Numbered from the stretch's first letter, positions 51,265-61,206 are shown. The stretch is 64,000 bases of DNA from Nonomuraea coxensis DSM 45129 (GCF_019397265.1 NZ_CP068985.1:8774501-8838500); one strand, 5' to 3'. Notes: a model not told the origin generated them from the sequence alone. Numbers and translations: made by a program.

Positions 51265-52509
51265 TCAGGCTCGCAGCTCCACCATCGTGATCTCCGGCGG
51301 CGCGCCGACCCGCACCGGCGGCCCCCAGAAGCCCGCGCCCCTGGTCGTGTAGACCTGCACCCCGTCCACGGTGGCCAGGCCCGACACGACCGGCTGCTGC
51401 AGGCCCACCACGAGGTTGAAGGGCACGATCTGCCCGCCGTGCGTGTGCCCGGAGAGCTGCAGGTCCACACCGTGCCGGGCGGCTTCCGTCACCTGCACGG
51501 GCTGGTGGGCCAGCAGCACGGTGGACCTGCCGGGGGTCCGCCCGCCGAGGGCCTTCGCGAAGTCCGGGCCGTCGCCCTGCGTGGCGCCGCCGAGGTCGTT
51601 GACCCCCGCGAGGTCGAGCACCGCCCCCTGGTGGGCGATCTCCACCCGCTCGTTGCGCAGCGGGCGCACGCCCAGCTCACCCAGCTCGTCCAGCCACTCG
51701 GCGAAGCCGCCGGGGGAGAAATACTCGTGGTTGCCGGTCACGAAATAGGCCCCGTACCGCGACTCCAGGTCCTTCAGCGGCCGGGCCAGCGGGCCGAGCC
51801 GGGCGACCGAGCCGTCCACCAGGTCGCCGACGATGGCGACGACGTCGGCCTCCAGCCCGTTGATCATGCGGACGATGCGCTCGGTGTGCGACCGGCCGGT
51901 GAGCGGCCCGAGGTGGATGTCGCTCACCACGGCGAACCGCAGCCCGCTCAGCCGCGGGTCCAGCTTCGGCAGCGTGACCCGCACCGGCTCGATGACGGGG
52001 TCGCCGAGCGCGCTCGACACGCCGTACCCCACCGTCGCCGCCGCGCCTGCCCCGGCGACGGCCGCGGTTGCGCGCCCGAGGAACAGGCGCCTGCTCAAGG
52101 CGGCGGGCGACGCCTCCCCAGGGTCAGGGGCCACGTCGGGGAGGCCAGCCGCCACGTCGTCCGGCACCGGCGTGCTCGCGAGCACCGCCACGGGCTCGGG
52201 CGCCGGCGCGCGCCGCCGCCCGGCCCGGCGCAGCCACACCGCCGCCACCGCCCGCGGGATCTCCAGCACCGCGAGGAACACGAACAGGTAGAACAGCAGA
52301 GCCAGCCACAGATAGCCCGGCCAGGCCAGCCACGTCCCGAAGTCCGACCGCGTCCCGACGAACGTCGCCACGACCAGCAGCATCAACCCCACGACACCCC
52401 AGGTCAGCGCCTTACGCAGCCGCCCGGGGACCGTCGTCGAGCGCACCAGCCGATACCACAGGTAATAGTGCGCCAGCAGGATGAGGCCGACGAAGATCAG
52501 GACAATCAC
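51265..52509 (-). CDS. Membrane-associated metallophosphoesterase
   Basis: 414 residues. Four N-terminal membrane helices, then a cytoplasmic Pro-rich stretch, an SRRLFLGRATAAVAGAGAAATVGYG twin-arginine-like segment, and a calcineurin-type phosphoesterase domain. All metal-binding motifs are present: SDIHLG, GDLVDG, GNHEYF, AHQPVQ and GHTHGGQ. The membrane-plus-Tat-like arrangement places the enzyme outside the membrane. Homologues of this type (YkuE/YaeI-like) act on lipids or nucleotide-like phosphoesters, but substrate is not assigned. Confidence 0.9.
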   Translation of the reverse strand: MIVLIFVGLILLAHYYLWYRLVRSTTVPGRLRKALTWGVVGLMLLVVATFVGTRSDFGTWLAWPGYLWLALLFYLFVFLAVLEIPRAVAAVWLRRAGRRRAPAPEPVAVLASTPVPDDVAAGLPDVAPDPGEASPAALSRRLFLGRATAAVAGAGAAATVGYGVSSALGDPVIEPVRVTLPKLDPRLSGLRFAVVSDIHLGPLTGRSHTERIVRMINGLEADVVAIVGDLVDGSVARLGPLARPLKDLESRYGAYFVTGNHEYFSPGGFAEWLDELGELGVRPLRNERVEIAHQGAVLDLAGVNDLGGATQGDGPDFAKALGGRTPGRSTVLLAHQPVQVTEAARHGVDLQLSGHTHGGQIVPFNLVVGLQQPVVSGLATVDGVQVYTTRGAGFWGPPVRVGAPPEITMVELRA

Positions 52510-52523
52510 ATAAGTGATGCTAC

Positions 52524-55316
52524 TTACGATTTCGCGGCGGACTTCTTCGCCGCCGCCGGCGCCTTCTTCGCCGCCGCGGACTTCGCGGTGGCGGACTTCG
52601 CCGCCGTGGACTTCGCCGTGGTGGCCTTGGCCGTCGTGGTCTTCGCCGTCGTGGTCTTCTTCGCCGTGGCGGACTTCGCCGGCGCCTTCCGCGTGGTCTT
52701 CTTCGGCGCGGGCGCCCGCTCACGCCGCTCGGCCAGCAGCTCGGCGGCCCGTTCGATCGTGATGTCCTCGACCGTGTCGCCCTTGCGCAGGGAGGCGTTG
52801 GTCTCGCCGTCGGTCACGTACGGCCCGAACCGCCCCTCCTTGACCACCACCGGCTTCTTCGAGACGGGGTCGTCGCCCAGCTCGCGCAGCGCCGCCGCCG
52901 CGGCCCGCCGCCCGCGCTGCTTGGGCTGCGCGAACAGCTCCTTGGCCTGCTCGATCGTGACCGTGAGGAGGTCCTCCTCGGTCGCCAGCGAACGCGAGTC
53001 GGTGCCCTTCTTCAGGTAGGGGCCGAACTTGCCGTTGTGCGCCACGACCTCCTCGCCCTCCAGCTCGCCGACCACCCGGGGGATGGACAGGAGCCTGAGC
53101 GCGTCGTCGAGCGTGATGGTGTCCAGCGACATGCTCTTGAACAGCGAGCTCGTCCGCGGCTTCGGGGCGTCGGCCTTCTTCGTACGCCTCTTCGGCGCCT
53201 CGTCCTCGGCCGGCTCGGGCAGGATCTCGGTGACATAAGGCCCGTAGCGCCCGTCCTTGGCCACGACGACGTGCCCGGTCACCGGGTCGCGCCCCAGCTC
53301 GCGGTCGCCCGTGGGCCGCGAGAACAGCTCCTCGGCCTTCTCGGCGGTCAGCTCGTCGGGCGTCATGTCCTCAGGCACGTTGACCCGGGCGCCGTCCCGG
53401 TCGAGATAGGGGCCGTAGCGGCCGACCCGCAGCACGATGTCCGTGCCCTTGACCGGGAACGAGCTGATCTCCTTGGCGTCGATGTCGCCGAGGTCGGAGA
53501 CCATCTCCTTCAGCCCCTCGTCGCCGTCGGTGCCGTAGTAGAAGCGCTGCAGCTCCGGCACCCGCTCGGCCCGGTCGTTGGCGATGTCGTCGAGCACCTT
53601 CTCCATCTCGGCGGTGAAGTCGTAGTCGACGAGGTTGCCGAAATGCTGCTCCAGCAGGTTGACCACGGCGAACGCCAGGAACGACGGCACCAGCGCCGTC
53701 CCCTTCTTGAACACGTAGCCGCGGTCGAGGATGGTGCCGATGATCGAGGCGTACGTCGAGGGCCGCCCGATCTCGCGGTCCTCCAGCTCCTTGACCAGCG
53801 ACGCCTCGGTGTAGCGGGCCGGCGGCTTGGTCGAGTGACCGGCCACGTCGAGCCTGCTCACGCTGAGCGCGTCGCCCTCGGCCAGGGTGGGCAGGCGCTT
53901 CTCGGCGTCGTCGCGGTCGCTCGACGGGTCGTCGTGGCCCTCGACGTACGCCTTGAGGAAGCCGTAGAAGGTGATCGTCCGGCCGGAGGCGCTGAACTCG
54001 ACGTCCTCGCCGGCCGCCGAGGTGCCGCCCACCTTGACGCTGATCGACTCGCCGACCGCGTCCTTCATCTGGGACGAGACCGTACGCTGCCAGATCAGCT
54101 CGTACAGGCGGAACATGTCGCCGCTCAGCCCGGTCTCGCCGGGCGTGCGGAACTCCTCGCCCGACGGGCGGATGGCCTCGTGGGCCTCCTGCGCGTTCTT
54201 GACCTTGCTGCTGTAGACGCGCGGCTTGTCCGGGACGTACTGGGCGCCGTACAGGCGGATCGCCTGCGCCCGCGCCGCCGCGACCGCCGTCTCCGACAGC
54301 GTGATGCTGTCGGTACGCATGTAGGTGATGAAGCCGTTCTCGTAGAGCCGCTGCGCCACCTGCATCGTGTACTTGGCCGAGAAGCCCAGCTTCCTGCTGG
54401 CCTCCTGCTGCAGCGTGGTGGTCCGGAACGGCGCGTACGGCTTGCGGGTGTACGGCTTGCGCTCGACGGACCTGACCGCGAACGACGACCCGCGCAGCCG
54501 CCCCGCCAGCTCGCCCGCGGCCTGCTCCGACAGGTGCAGCACGTCGGCCGTCTTGAGCTGCCCGGTGCTGGCGAAGTCGCGGCCCTGCGCCACCCGCCGG
54601 CCGTCGACGCCGGTCAGCGTGGCGGTGAAGTCACGCGGCCGCTCCTCGGCCCTGCCGGTGTCGAACAGCGCCTGCAGGTCCCAGTAGTGGGCGGAGGTGA
54701 ACGCCATGCGCTCGCGCTCGCGCTCGACCACCAGCCGCGTCGCGACCGACTGCACCCGGCCGGCGGACAGCCGCGGCTTGACCTTCTTCCACAGCACGGG
54801 GCTGACCTCGTAGCCGTAGAGCCGGTCGAGGATGCGGCGGGTCTCCTGGGCGTCGACCAGGCGCAGGTTGAGATCGCGGGGGTTGGCGACGGCGTCGCGG
54901 ATGGCCTGCGGGGTGATCTCGTGGAAGACCATGCGGTGCACGGGGACCTTGGGCTTCAGCACCTCGCGCAGGTGCCAGGCGATGGCCTCGCCCTCGCGGT
55001 CCTCGTCAGTGGCGAGGTAGAGCTCGTCGGCGTCCTTGAGGAGCTGGCGCAGCTTGTTGACCTGCGCCCTCTTGTCAGGGTTGACGACGTAGAGAGGCTC
55101 GAAGTCGTGCTCGACATTGACCCCCAGCCGCGCCCACGGCGCGCCCTTGAACTTCTCGGGGATGTCCTCGGCCTTCTCCGGCAGATCGCGGATGTGTCCG
55201 ATGCTGGACTCGACCATGTAGCCAGCACCGAGGTAATCCTTGATCGTCTTCGCCTTGGCGGGCGACTCGACGATCACCAGGCGTGTTCCGCCGGTGCTGC
55301 CGTTGTTGGCTGGCAC
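52524..55316 (-). CDS. topA: DNA topoisomerase I
   Basis: 930 residues from GTG 55316 (AGGAAGCAGC upstream). Type IA topoisomerase: TOPRIM motifs VIVESPAKAKTIKDYLG and YLATDEDREGEAIAWHL, the active-site Tyr in FITYMRTDSI, and a toroidal body. The C-terminal part has four topoisomerase C-terminal repeats (YGPYL, KFGPYL, RFGPYV) and ends in a Lys/Ala/Thr-rich tail (AKKTTTAKTTTAKATTAKS), which is typical of actinobacterial TopA and helps bind DNA. It lies away from neighbouring operons. Confidence 0.96.
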   Translation of the reverse strand: MPANNGSTGGTRLVIVESPAKAKTIKDYLGAGYMVESSIGHIRDLPEKAEDIPEKFKGAPWARLGVNVEHDFEPLYVVNPDKRAQVNKLRQLLKDADELYLATDEDREGEAIAWHLREVLKPKVPVHRMVFHEITPQAIRDAVANPRDLNLRLVDAQETRRILDRLYGYEVSPVLWKKVKPRLSAGRVQSVATRLVVERERERMAFTSAHYWDLQALFDTGRAEERPRDFTATLTGVDGRRVAQGRDFASTGQLKTADVLHLSEQAAGELAGRLRGSSFAVRSVERKPYTRKPYAPFRTTTLQQEASRKLGFSAKYTMQVAQRLYENGFITYMRTDSITLSETAVAAARAQAIRLYGAQYVPDKPRVYSSKVKNAQEAHEAIRPSGEEFRTPGETGLSGDMFRLYELIWQRTVSSQMKDAVGESISVKVGGTSAAGEDVEFSASGRTITFYGFLKAYVEGHDDPSSDRDDAEKRLPTLAEGDALSVSRLDVAGHSTKPPARYTEASLVKELEDREIGRPSTYASIIGTILDRGYVFKKGTALVPSFLAFAVVNLLEQHFGNLVDYDFTAEMEKVLDDIANDRAERVPELQRFYYGTDGDEGLKEMVSDLGDIDAKEISSFPVKGTDIVLRVGRYGPYLDRDGARVNVPEDMTPDELTAEKAEELFSRPTGDRELGRDPVTGHVVVAKDGRYGPYVTEILPEPAEDEAPKRRTKKADAPKPRTSSLFKSMSLDTITLDDALRLLSIPRVVGELEGEEVVAHNGKFGPYLKKGTDSRSLATEEDLLTVTIEQAKELFAQPKQRGRRAAAAALRELGDDPVSKKPVVVKEGRFGPYVTDGETNASLRKGDTVEDITIERAAELLAERRERAPAPKKTTRKAPAKSATAKKTTTAKTTTAKATTAKSTAAKSATAKSAAAKKAPAAAKKSAAKS

Positions 55317-55505
55317 GCTGCTTCCTACCTCACTGTTCGCTTGCAAATCCCCCTGCCGGGAGTCGGCACAGACTGAAAGGTAACCCGACTCGCGGAAATT
55401 TCCTTCCCCCGGGCTACCCACTAGCTTCCGGGTCCACCCGCAAGCACGCAGAATAAGGCCCATCGAGCGGCATGGCGCCCTGACTCACCCTGGAGACTAA
55501 TCGTT

Positions 55506-55691
55506 GTGCTCGACTACTCCTACATGGATATCTTCATTCCGCGCGACCTCACTCGCGAAGCAGCACGTCAGCTGCTGACCGAACACGCAGAGTACGGCCA
55601 GTGGGAGCTCGCGCGCGTCCGTGTCCATCCCGACGGCAGCCGCCACGTACGGCTCCGCCGCAAGATCATCCGAGTACGCAGCACGCTCTGA
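55506..55691 (+). CDS. DUF5703 small protein
   Basis: 61 residues from GTG 55506: MDIFIPRDLTREAARQLLTEHAEYGQWELARVRVHPDGSRHVRLRRKIIRVRSTL. It matches the conserved DUF5703 pattern of actinobacteria in length and sequence (ARQ-LTEHAEYG-WELARVR). Function unknown. It is divergent from topA and ends before a strong hairpin terminator. Confidence 0.88.
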   Translation: MLDYSYMDIFIPRDLTREAARQLLTEHAEYGQWELARVRVHPDGSRHVRLRRKIIRVRSTL

Positions 55692-55716
55692 CCACACCCA
55701 CCCGCCCGCGGACATG

Positions 55717-55757
55717 GCTTTGCCCGCCCCGGGCCACGCCCCCGGAACGGGCAAAGC
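55717..55757 (+). terminator. Terminator hairpin after DUF5703
   Basis: GCTTTGCCCG and CGGGCAAAGC form a perfect 10-bp stem with a GC-rich loop, followed by TCTTCT. It is between the DUF5703 gene and the convergent chaplin-type gene, so it may stop transcription from both directions. Confidence 0.75.
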
Positions 55758-55846
55758 GTCTTCTGCCGTTCGCTCACGGATCGTGAGCGGCGGCCATCCT
55801 GCCGAAGATCCCTGCGAATGCGTTATTTACGGCCTGACTCGATTCC

Positions 55847-58195
55847 TTACTTGCGGCCGAACCGGAACCGACGAGCCGTGGCGAACATCGTCGCCGAGGC
55901 GGCGAACATGGCGCCGAGCGCCAGGGCCAGCAGCGAGCTGGAGTTCATCCCCGTCACGCCGGCGGGCTGCGCGGCGCTCATCAGGCCGATGTCGCCGACC
56001 GGCAGGCCACGGGTGACCGAGCCCACAGCGCCGCCGATCGGGGTGGAGCCGACCAGGTCGGTCGCGGGGCGGAGCGGCGAGGACGGGCGGGCCGGGCTGG
56101 TCGCGACACGGCCGTTGCCGGGAACACCGGCGCCACGGCCACGGCGGTCACCGTTGCCCGACATCACGGACCTGGCCGCCTTGCCGGGCTTGGCCGGGGT
56201 GATCGCGACCGGCGCGGCCGGGGCCTGCGCCTCGGCGGGCAGGCCGGGCAGCTCGGGGAGCTGCGGCAGGCCGAACGTACGGGAGGCGTCCTCGACCACC
56301 GGGAGCGAGGTGGCGACGTCGGCGCCCCTCTGCACCTCGCCGGTGAGTGCGGCGGCGCCGCCGCCGGTCGCGAGGTCCTGCACCGGCTTGGTGACGCTCT
56401 GGCCCGAGGCCAGGCCCTCCACCGGCTTGGCGAGCCCCTGACCGGAGGCGAGCTCGCGCACCGGCCGTGCGACGCTCGGCCCTTCGGCGCCCTGCGCCTT
56501 GTGGGCACCCGGGGCGGACTGCGGGGCCGGACCGGCCTGCGCGCCCGCAGCGCCGGTGGCTCCCTGGAGCGCGCCCAGAGCCGGGATGCCCTGCAGCCCG
56601 CCCAGCCCGCTCAGCGCGGGAACGCCCTGGAGCCCGCCCAGCACCGGCAGCCCCTGCACACCGCCCGCGCCACCCGGAGCCGGAGCCCCCTGGACCGCCG
56701 GCAGCGCGCCGTTGGCCGCCTTGAACTTGCCGGTGGCCCCGGCGAACCGGTCGAAGCCCCCGGCCATCCGGTTCGCTCCGCGGCCGACCTGGGCGCCGCC
56801 GAGGCAGCCGGCCGCGGCGTCGCCCAGCACGGCGACGGCGTTGCCGCAGACGTTGACCGGCGCGGCGATCGGCGCCACGACCTGGTTGCCGGCCAGAACG
56901 CCGGCCCGTCCGGAGGTGCGGTTGCCGCCCGCGCCGTGCTGCGGCACGACGCTCGCGCCGCCCCTGCACTGGGCCGCCGCGGCGCCGAGCAGCGCGGCCG
57001 CGTTGCCGCACACGTCGATCGGGGCCGCGATCGGCGCGACCACCTGGTTGCCCGACCCGACGCCCGCCTGCCCGGACGTACGGTTGCCACCCGCGCCACG
57101 ACCGCCCTGGTGGACCGTCGCCCCGCCCTTGCAGCCGGCGAACGCGTGCCCGATCACCGCCGCCGCGTTGCCGCAGACGTTGACCGGGGCCGCGACCGGA
57201 GCGACGACCTGGTTGCCGCTCAGCACGCCGGCCCGCCCGGACGTACGGTTGCCGCCCACGCCGCCACCGCTCCGGTGGACCGTCGCCCCGCCGACGCAGC
57301 CCGCGACCGCGTTGCCGACGGCGTTGCCGCAGGCGTCGACCGGGGCGGCGATCGGCGCGATCACCTGGTTGCCGCTGCCGACGCCGAACCGGCCGTCGGT
57401 GTCGTTGCCGGACGAACGGGGCGCGGGAACGTGACGCGAAGTCTGGTAGGCGCCGCCGCCCCCGCCGCCGTTGTGCACCGACGAGCCGCCCCGGCAGGCG
57501 GCGAACGCCCGGCCGACCGCGGCGACCGCGTTGCCGCAGACGTTGATCGGCACGGAGATCGGCGCGACGACCTGGTTGCCGCCGAGCACCGAGGCGTTGC
57601 CCGAGGTGCGGTTGCCGCCCGCGCCCCTGCCGGTGTTGTGCACCTCGGCCCCGCCCTTGCAGCCCGCCGTGGCGGCGCCGAAGATCGCGATCGCGTTGCC
57701 GCAGACGTTGATCGGGGCGGTGATGGGCGCGGTGACCTGGTTGCCGCCGAGCACGGACGCGTTGCCCGAGGTGCGGTTGCCGCCCGCGCCGCCACGGCCC
57801 TGGGTGCGGGCGGTCGCGCCGCCCTTGCAGCCCGCGTCGGACACGCCGATCAGCGAGACCGCGTTGCCGCAGGCGTTGACGGGGGCGGTGATGGGCACGT
57901 TGATCTGGTTGCCGCCGCCCACCGAGGCGTTGCCGGAGGTGCGGTTGGGGATGCCGTTCCCGCGGCCCTCGACGGCGGTCGCGCCGCCTTGCGAGGCGGC
58001 CTGGGCGGCGCCGATCGCGGCGACCGAGTTGCCGCTGATGTCGATCGGCAGGGAGATGGGCAGGTCGACCTGGTTGCCGCCGAGAACGGAGGCGTCGCCG
58101 GAGGTGTCGGCGACCGCGGTGCCGCTGCCGGCGAACGACATGACCGCCACGGCCAGCAGGGCGGCAGGGGTCGTTGCCTTGGCCCACGTACGCAT
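55847..58195 (-). CDS. Chaplin-repeat surface protein with eight repeats and C-terminal membrane anchor
   Basis: 782 residues from ATG 58195 (TAGGAG upstream). A signal peptide ending VADTSGDA is followed by eight copies of the chaplin domain (pattern G-x-x-S/G-V-x-x-GNQ-x-x-x-P-I-x-x-P-I/V-x-x-C-GN-A-x-x-x-x-G-x-x-x-x-x-C), separated by GGNRTSG spacers. The first lacks Cys and the fifth has a deletion; the other six have both. The last 280 residues are Pro/Gln/Gly/Ala-rich, ending in a membrane helix LLALALGAMFAASATMFATA and basic RRFRFGRK. Chaplins (S. coelicolor ChpA-H) usually have one or two such domains and coat aerial hyphae. Confidence 0.9.
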   Translation of the reverse strand: MRTWAKATTPAALLAVAVMSFAGSGTAVADTSGDASVLGGNQVDLPISLPIDISGNSVAAIGAAQAASQGGATAVEGRGNGIPNRTSGNASVGGGNQINVPITAPVNACGNAVSLIGVSDAGCKGGATARTQGRGGAGGNRTSGNASVLGGNQVTAPITAPINVCGNAIAIFGAATAGCKGGAEVHNTGRGAGGNRTSGNASVLGGNQVVAPISVPINVCGNAVAAVGRAFAACRGGSSVHNGGGGGGAYQTSRHVPAPRSSGNDTDGRFGVGSGNQVIAPIAAPVDACGNAVGNAVAGCVGGATVHRSGGGVGGNRTSGRAGVLSGNQVVAPVAAPVNVCGNAAAVIGHAFAGCKGGATVHQGGRGAGGNRTSGQAGVGSGNQVVAPIAAPIDVCGNAAALLGAAAAQCRGGASVVPQHGAGGNRTSGRAGVLAGNQVVAPIAAPVNVCGNAVAVLGDAAAGCLGGAQVGRGANRMAGGFDRFAGATGKFKAANGALPAVQGAPAPGGAGGVQGLPVLGGLQGVPALSGLGGLQGIPALGALQGATGAAGAQAGPAPQSAPGAHKAQGAEGPSVARPVRELASGQGLAKPVEGLASGQSVTKPVQDLATGGGAAALTGEVQRGADVATSLPVVEDASRTFGLPQLPELPGLPAEAQAPAAPVAITPAKPGKAARSVMSGNGDRRGRGAGVPGNGRVATSPARPSSPLRPATDLVGSTPIGGAVGSVTRGLPVGDIGLMSAAQPAGVTGMNSSSLLALALGAMFAASATMFATARRFRFGRK

Positions 58196-58438
58196 GATGA
58201 ATGCTCCTAGGTGGTTTGGGGGGATACCTGAACGGATCGCGGGCGTCCCGAGGCCGTGGTGACGAAGGCCACGCACAGCGGGACCTCGGGATTCGCGAAT
58301 CGGGAGAACTGACGTGTCACCCGCAGGCGGAGGGGATCAGGCCACGCTCCGCCATGACGTACCGGTCATCGGTGCCGGAGAGGCCCGGCCGGGGCGCGAT
58401 CGCGCCGCTGAATCCGCCGGCCGGGGTCCGGGCGGGGA

Positions 58439-58957
58439 TCAGTCAGGAGAGAAGGAAGGGTCGTCCGCCGCTGTGCGGACGACGGGGGGCAGCACGTACG
58501 CGATGGGAACGCGCCGCGCCTGCAGCCGCGGGTCGAGAGACGACCGCGCGACATCCCCGGCGACGGGCCCGTAGGGGCCGCTGCCACCGCCGTTGGGCAC
58601 CAAGCCGTTGGTGCCGTCGAGGATCGAACCGGCGGTGGACGGTGAGGGCAGGCCAGGATCCTGCTGGCTGTTGAGCCCCGCCACGGTGCGCCCGGCCATG
58701 GCCTCGGCGTCGTCGGACGCCGAGAAGCCGCCGGAGCCCACGAGGGCGGGAAGCTGGGTGGAGCCGGTCTCGGCCTCCGCCGGGGCGGAGGTCCCTGCCG
58801 CCGCCTTCGCCCCTGTCGCCGCGGTGGAGTCCGCGGCCGCCGGAGCGGCGGTGAGCATGCCGAACAGAACAGCGAGCAGCCAGCCGGCGGCCACCAGGAC
58901 GCCGATCGAGGCCGCTCGCACGACGAGCCGACGGGCACCGGCCGCGAACCGCGCCAT
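58439..58957 (-). CDS. Secreted or membrane-anchored protein of unknown function
   Basis: 172 residues from ATG 58957 (GGAG eight bases upstream). An N-terminal basic segment (RFAAGARRLVVRAASIG) precedes a hydrophobic signal or anchor (VLVAAGWLLAVLFGMLTAAPAAA). The remainder is a low-complexity, Ser/Ala/Gly/Pro-rich extracytoplasmic region ending ARSSLDPRLQARRVPIAYVLPPVV. No domain is recognised. It lies upstream of the chaplin gene on the same strand, with a 243-bp gap, so a partnership on the surface is possible. Confidence 0.6.
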   Translation of the reverse strand: MARFAAGARRLVVRAASIGVLVAAGWLLAVLFGMLTAAPAAADSTAATGAKAAAGTSAPAEAETGSTQLPALVGSGGFSASDDAEAMAGRTVAGLNSQQDPGLPSPSTAGSILDGTNGLVPNGGGSGPYGPVAGDVARSSLDPRLQARRVPIAYVLPPVVRTAADDPSFSPD

Positions 58958-59410
58958 CCGGTGACTCCGGCCGACGTTCGCGTTCTGTCCCGGGGAAGCG
59001 GACACGCGCGCACGGCACGCAGCGAGGGACATCTCCCCCGACCGCCGTGCCGCCGTGCCTGCCACAAGACCTCCCGAACTCCAGAACCGGCCCCACTTGA
59101 ATCGTGAGGCCGGCCGTGGACTCACCCCTCAACGATCCGTAACCGTAGCAGCACGCAAAGTCGCCGCAAGCACTTTTCAACGGGAACCCAGGAATCCCCC
59201 AAACCCCTGAACGGACGTACTCCTACCAATCCCCCCAACCCCGCCACCCCTGCGTCACGAGACCCCCATCAGGAGTTCCAGCCCACCCCATCCCGGGCCT
59301 CGTCCGAGGGGTCCCGGAAGACTGGCCCGATACTTGGTATGACGCACTCCTCAGAGTTTGCTAACCTTACGGAGCCGACGCGGGATGACGGTCCCACGTG
59401 CAGGCACCAA
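58958..59410. other. Intergenic region with no recognised gene
   Basis: No frame here has a convincing start, length or composition. It contains the leader of the 172-residue gene on one side and the upstream region of tRNA-Leu on the other. CCGGCCGTGGACTCACCC-type GC tracts are seen but no clear promoter motif. Confidence 0.4.
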
Positions 59411-59496
59411 GTCCGGGTGGCGGAATAGGCAGACGCGCTAGCTTGAGGTGCTAGTGCCCAGTGATGGGCATGGGGGTTCAAGTCCCCCCTCGGACA
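59411..59496 (+). tRNA. tRNA-Leu (anticodon GAG)
   Basis: The plus strand folds as a class II tRNA with acceptor GTCCGGG/CTCGGAC, a long variable arm (TGCCCAGTGATGGGCA), anticodon stem-loop CTAGC-TTGAGGT-GCTAG giving anticodon GAG, and T arm GGGGGTTCAAGTCCCCC. Its 3' part overlaps the end of the opposite-strand integrase gene. Confidence 0.93.
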
Positions 59497-60977
59497 CACA
59501 CCGATCGCACATGTGGGGGTTCCGGAGCAATCCGGGCCTCCACATACTGCTTTTCCGGGTAGTACGTGAGCTTCAGGCCGAGCTGCGTGTAGAGGCTGGC
59601 CTTGTCGTCTGCGTCGGCCTCCCCGACGAGCCGCACCAGGTCGCCGACCTCCTCGATCATCGATCTGATCTCGGCGACGGTGATGCGCTGCGCGGCAGGA
59701 ACCGCCTTCAGCTCCCCCTCCAGTCGAGCACGCTCGCTCTTGGTCTCGTTGATCCACGAGGAGATCTCGATCGGGTCACCTCCCGCGTCGAGCGCGGAAC
59801 GGTACTGGTTGAGCTTTCGGTCACACTTCGCCAGGCGTTTACGCAGATCGATCAACGCGGCCTCGTTCGGATCAATCGCCTGCTCGGCCATCGCCGCGAT
59901 CACGTGTTCCAGCCTGTCCGGCCCGAACGCGGTCCCCAGCCAGCCATCCACCTCATCCAGGATCTCCGCCTCCCGCAGGTATACGACCTTCGGATGGTCC
60001 AGCTGGTTGGTGATGGCGTACTGAGCTGGGAAGCGGCACCGATAGTACGCCTGCCGGTTGTTCCAGCTGCCCTGCATCCGACGCTCGCAGTACCCGCAGA
60101 AAAGCACTCCGCGGAACGCGTACGGGCGAAGAGTCGGATGCGGACGGTGGCTGAACTGGCCGCGCGCCCGCTTGGCAAGGATCTCCTGGACGCGCTGGTA
60201 CACCTCGACACTCACGATCGCGTCATGCACGGGGTGCTCCGACCAGATCCACTGATCCTTGGCGTTCCAGCGCTGCTTGGTCGTCGTCCCCAGAGCGACG
60301 TTCTCGACGTCCAACAGGACTTCGTCCTTGCGCTGCTTGTTCCACACCTGGTGGCCGGTGTAGCGCGGGTTGGTGAGGATCACCCGGACGGCGTACTTCG
60401 ACCAGGCCCGCTGGTCCCTGTGCTTGTTCCTGTCCGGGTCGCTGGCCGACGGCGACAAGACGCCCTGCAGCGTCAGGTCCTCGGCGATGTCCAGATAGCC
60501 GCGCCCCTTGAGGAACTCGCTGTAGATCCACCGCACCACCCGCGAGGTGACCGGATCAGCCGCCAGCCGCCGCAGTCTCCGGCCGTCAGCGGCCTTGCCG
60601 GGGTTCGGGTGCGGACCGGCGTCCTGGAGCGTGTACCCGTACGGCGGACGCCCGCCCAAGAACCTGCCCTCTGTGACCGTGATTGCCGCCATCGCCGCCC
60701 GTACCAGGATCTTGATCCGGTTCCGCTCGCCCTTCGACAACCCGCCGAAGACACCCATGATCATGTCGTGGGCCTCGTTCGCCGGATCGATCGGCCCGCC
60801 GACCTCGGGCACCCACAGCGGCACCCCGAAGTGCTCGAACAACGGGAACGTCAGGCTGTACTGGTTGCCGTAGAACGCCCGCTGCGGCTCCCCGATCACC
60901 ACCGCGATGGCGTTGCAGATGTCGCGCAGGTCGTGGTTCGACGCCTGCCGTGGCCGTGCCCTTCTCCTGGCCGGCAA
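59478..60977 (-). pseudogene. Large serine recombinase, truncated at N-terminus
   Basis: The open frame reads from partway through the resolvase catalytic domain (VVIGEPQRAFYGNQYSLTFPLFEHFGVPLWVPEVGG, then GVFGGLSKGERNRIKILVRAAMA) through the recombinase domain, zinc ribbon (CGYCERRMQGSWNNRQAYYRC) and coiled-coil tail. The first ~80 residues, including the region of the catalytic Ser, are missing, and no in-frame upstream sequence replaces them. The C-terminal ...VRSVCVRGGT and stop are encoded within the tRNA-Leu 3' end, so the integrase borders its own attachment site. It is inactive as an integrase. Confidence 0.85.
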
Positions 60978-61206
60978 TCGTCCAGCACGCCGACGCTCAG
61001 GTTGCCCAGCCGGGCGGTGGCATCGAGCCGGGCGACGGCGAGGCGGCTGACGTGCTCATCGCGCCCGCAGTGCCCCATAGGCCCCGGTTCAGAAGGCACG
61101 GGAGCGGCAACTGGGTCTGCTCTCCGAGGCTATGTCATCTCACACAGCAAATGGCGGCTGTCGTACTAGCTCGGACATCAGTTCTCGACCCAGGCTTCGC
61201 CGTGAA

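Noticed and set aside
52524..52700. Repeated GGCCGTCGTGGTCTTC-type motifs at the end of topA
   Set aside because: They encode the Lys/Ala/Thr tail of topoisomerase I, a common actinobacterial feature, not a regulatory repeat.
55847..58195. CRISPR-like direct repeats across the chaplin gene
   Set aside because: The spaced repeats are protein-coding chaplin units with GGNRTSG spacers and codon-level variation; they are not identical short repeats with unique spacers.
59269..59757. Minus-strand ORF of 162 codons across tRNA-Leu
   Set aside because: It runs through the tRNA and into the recombinase gene in another frame and has no supporting features.
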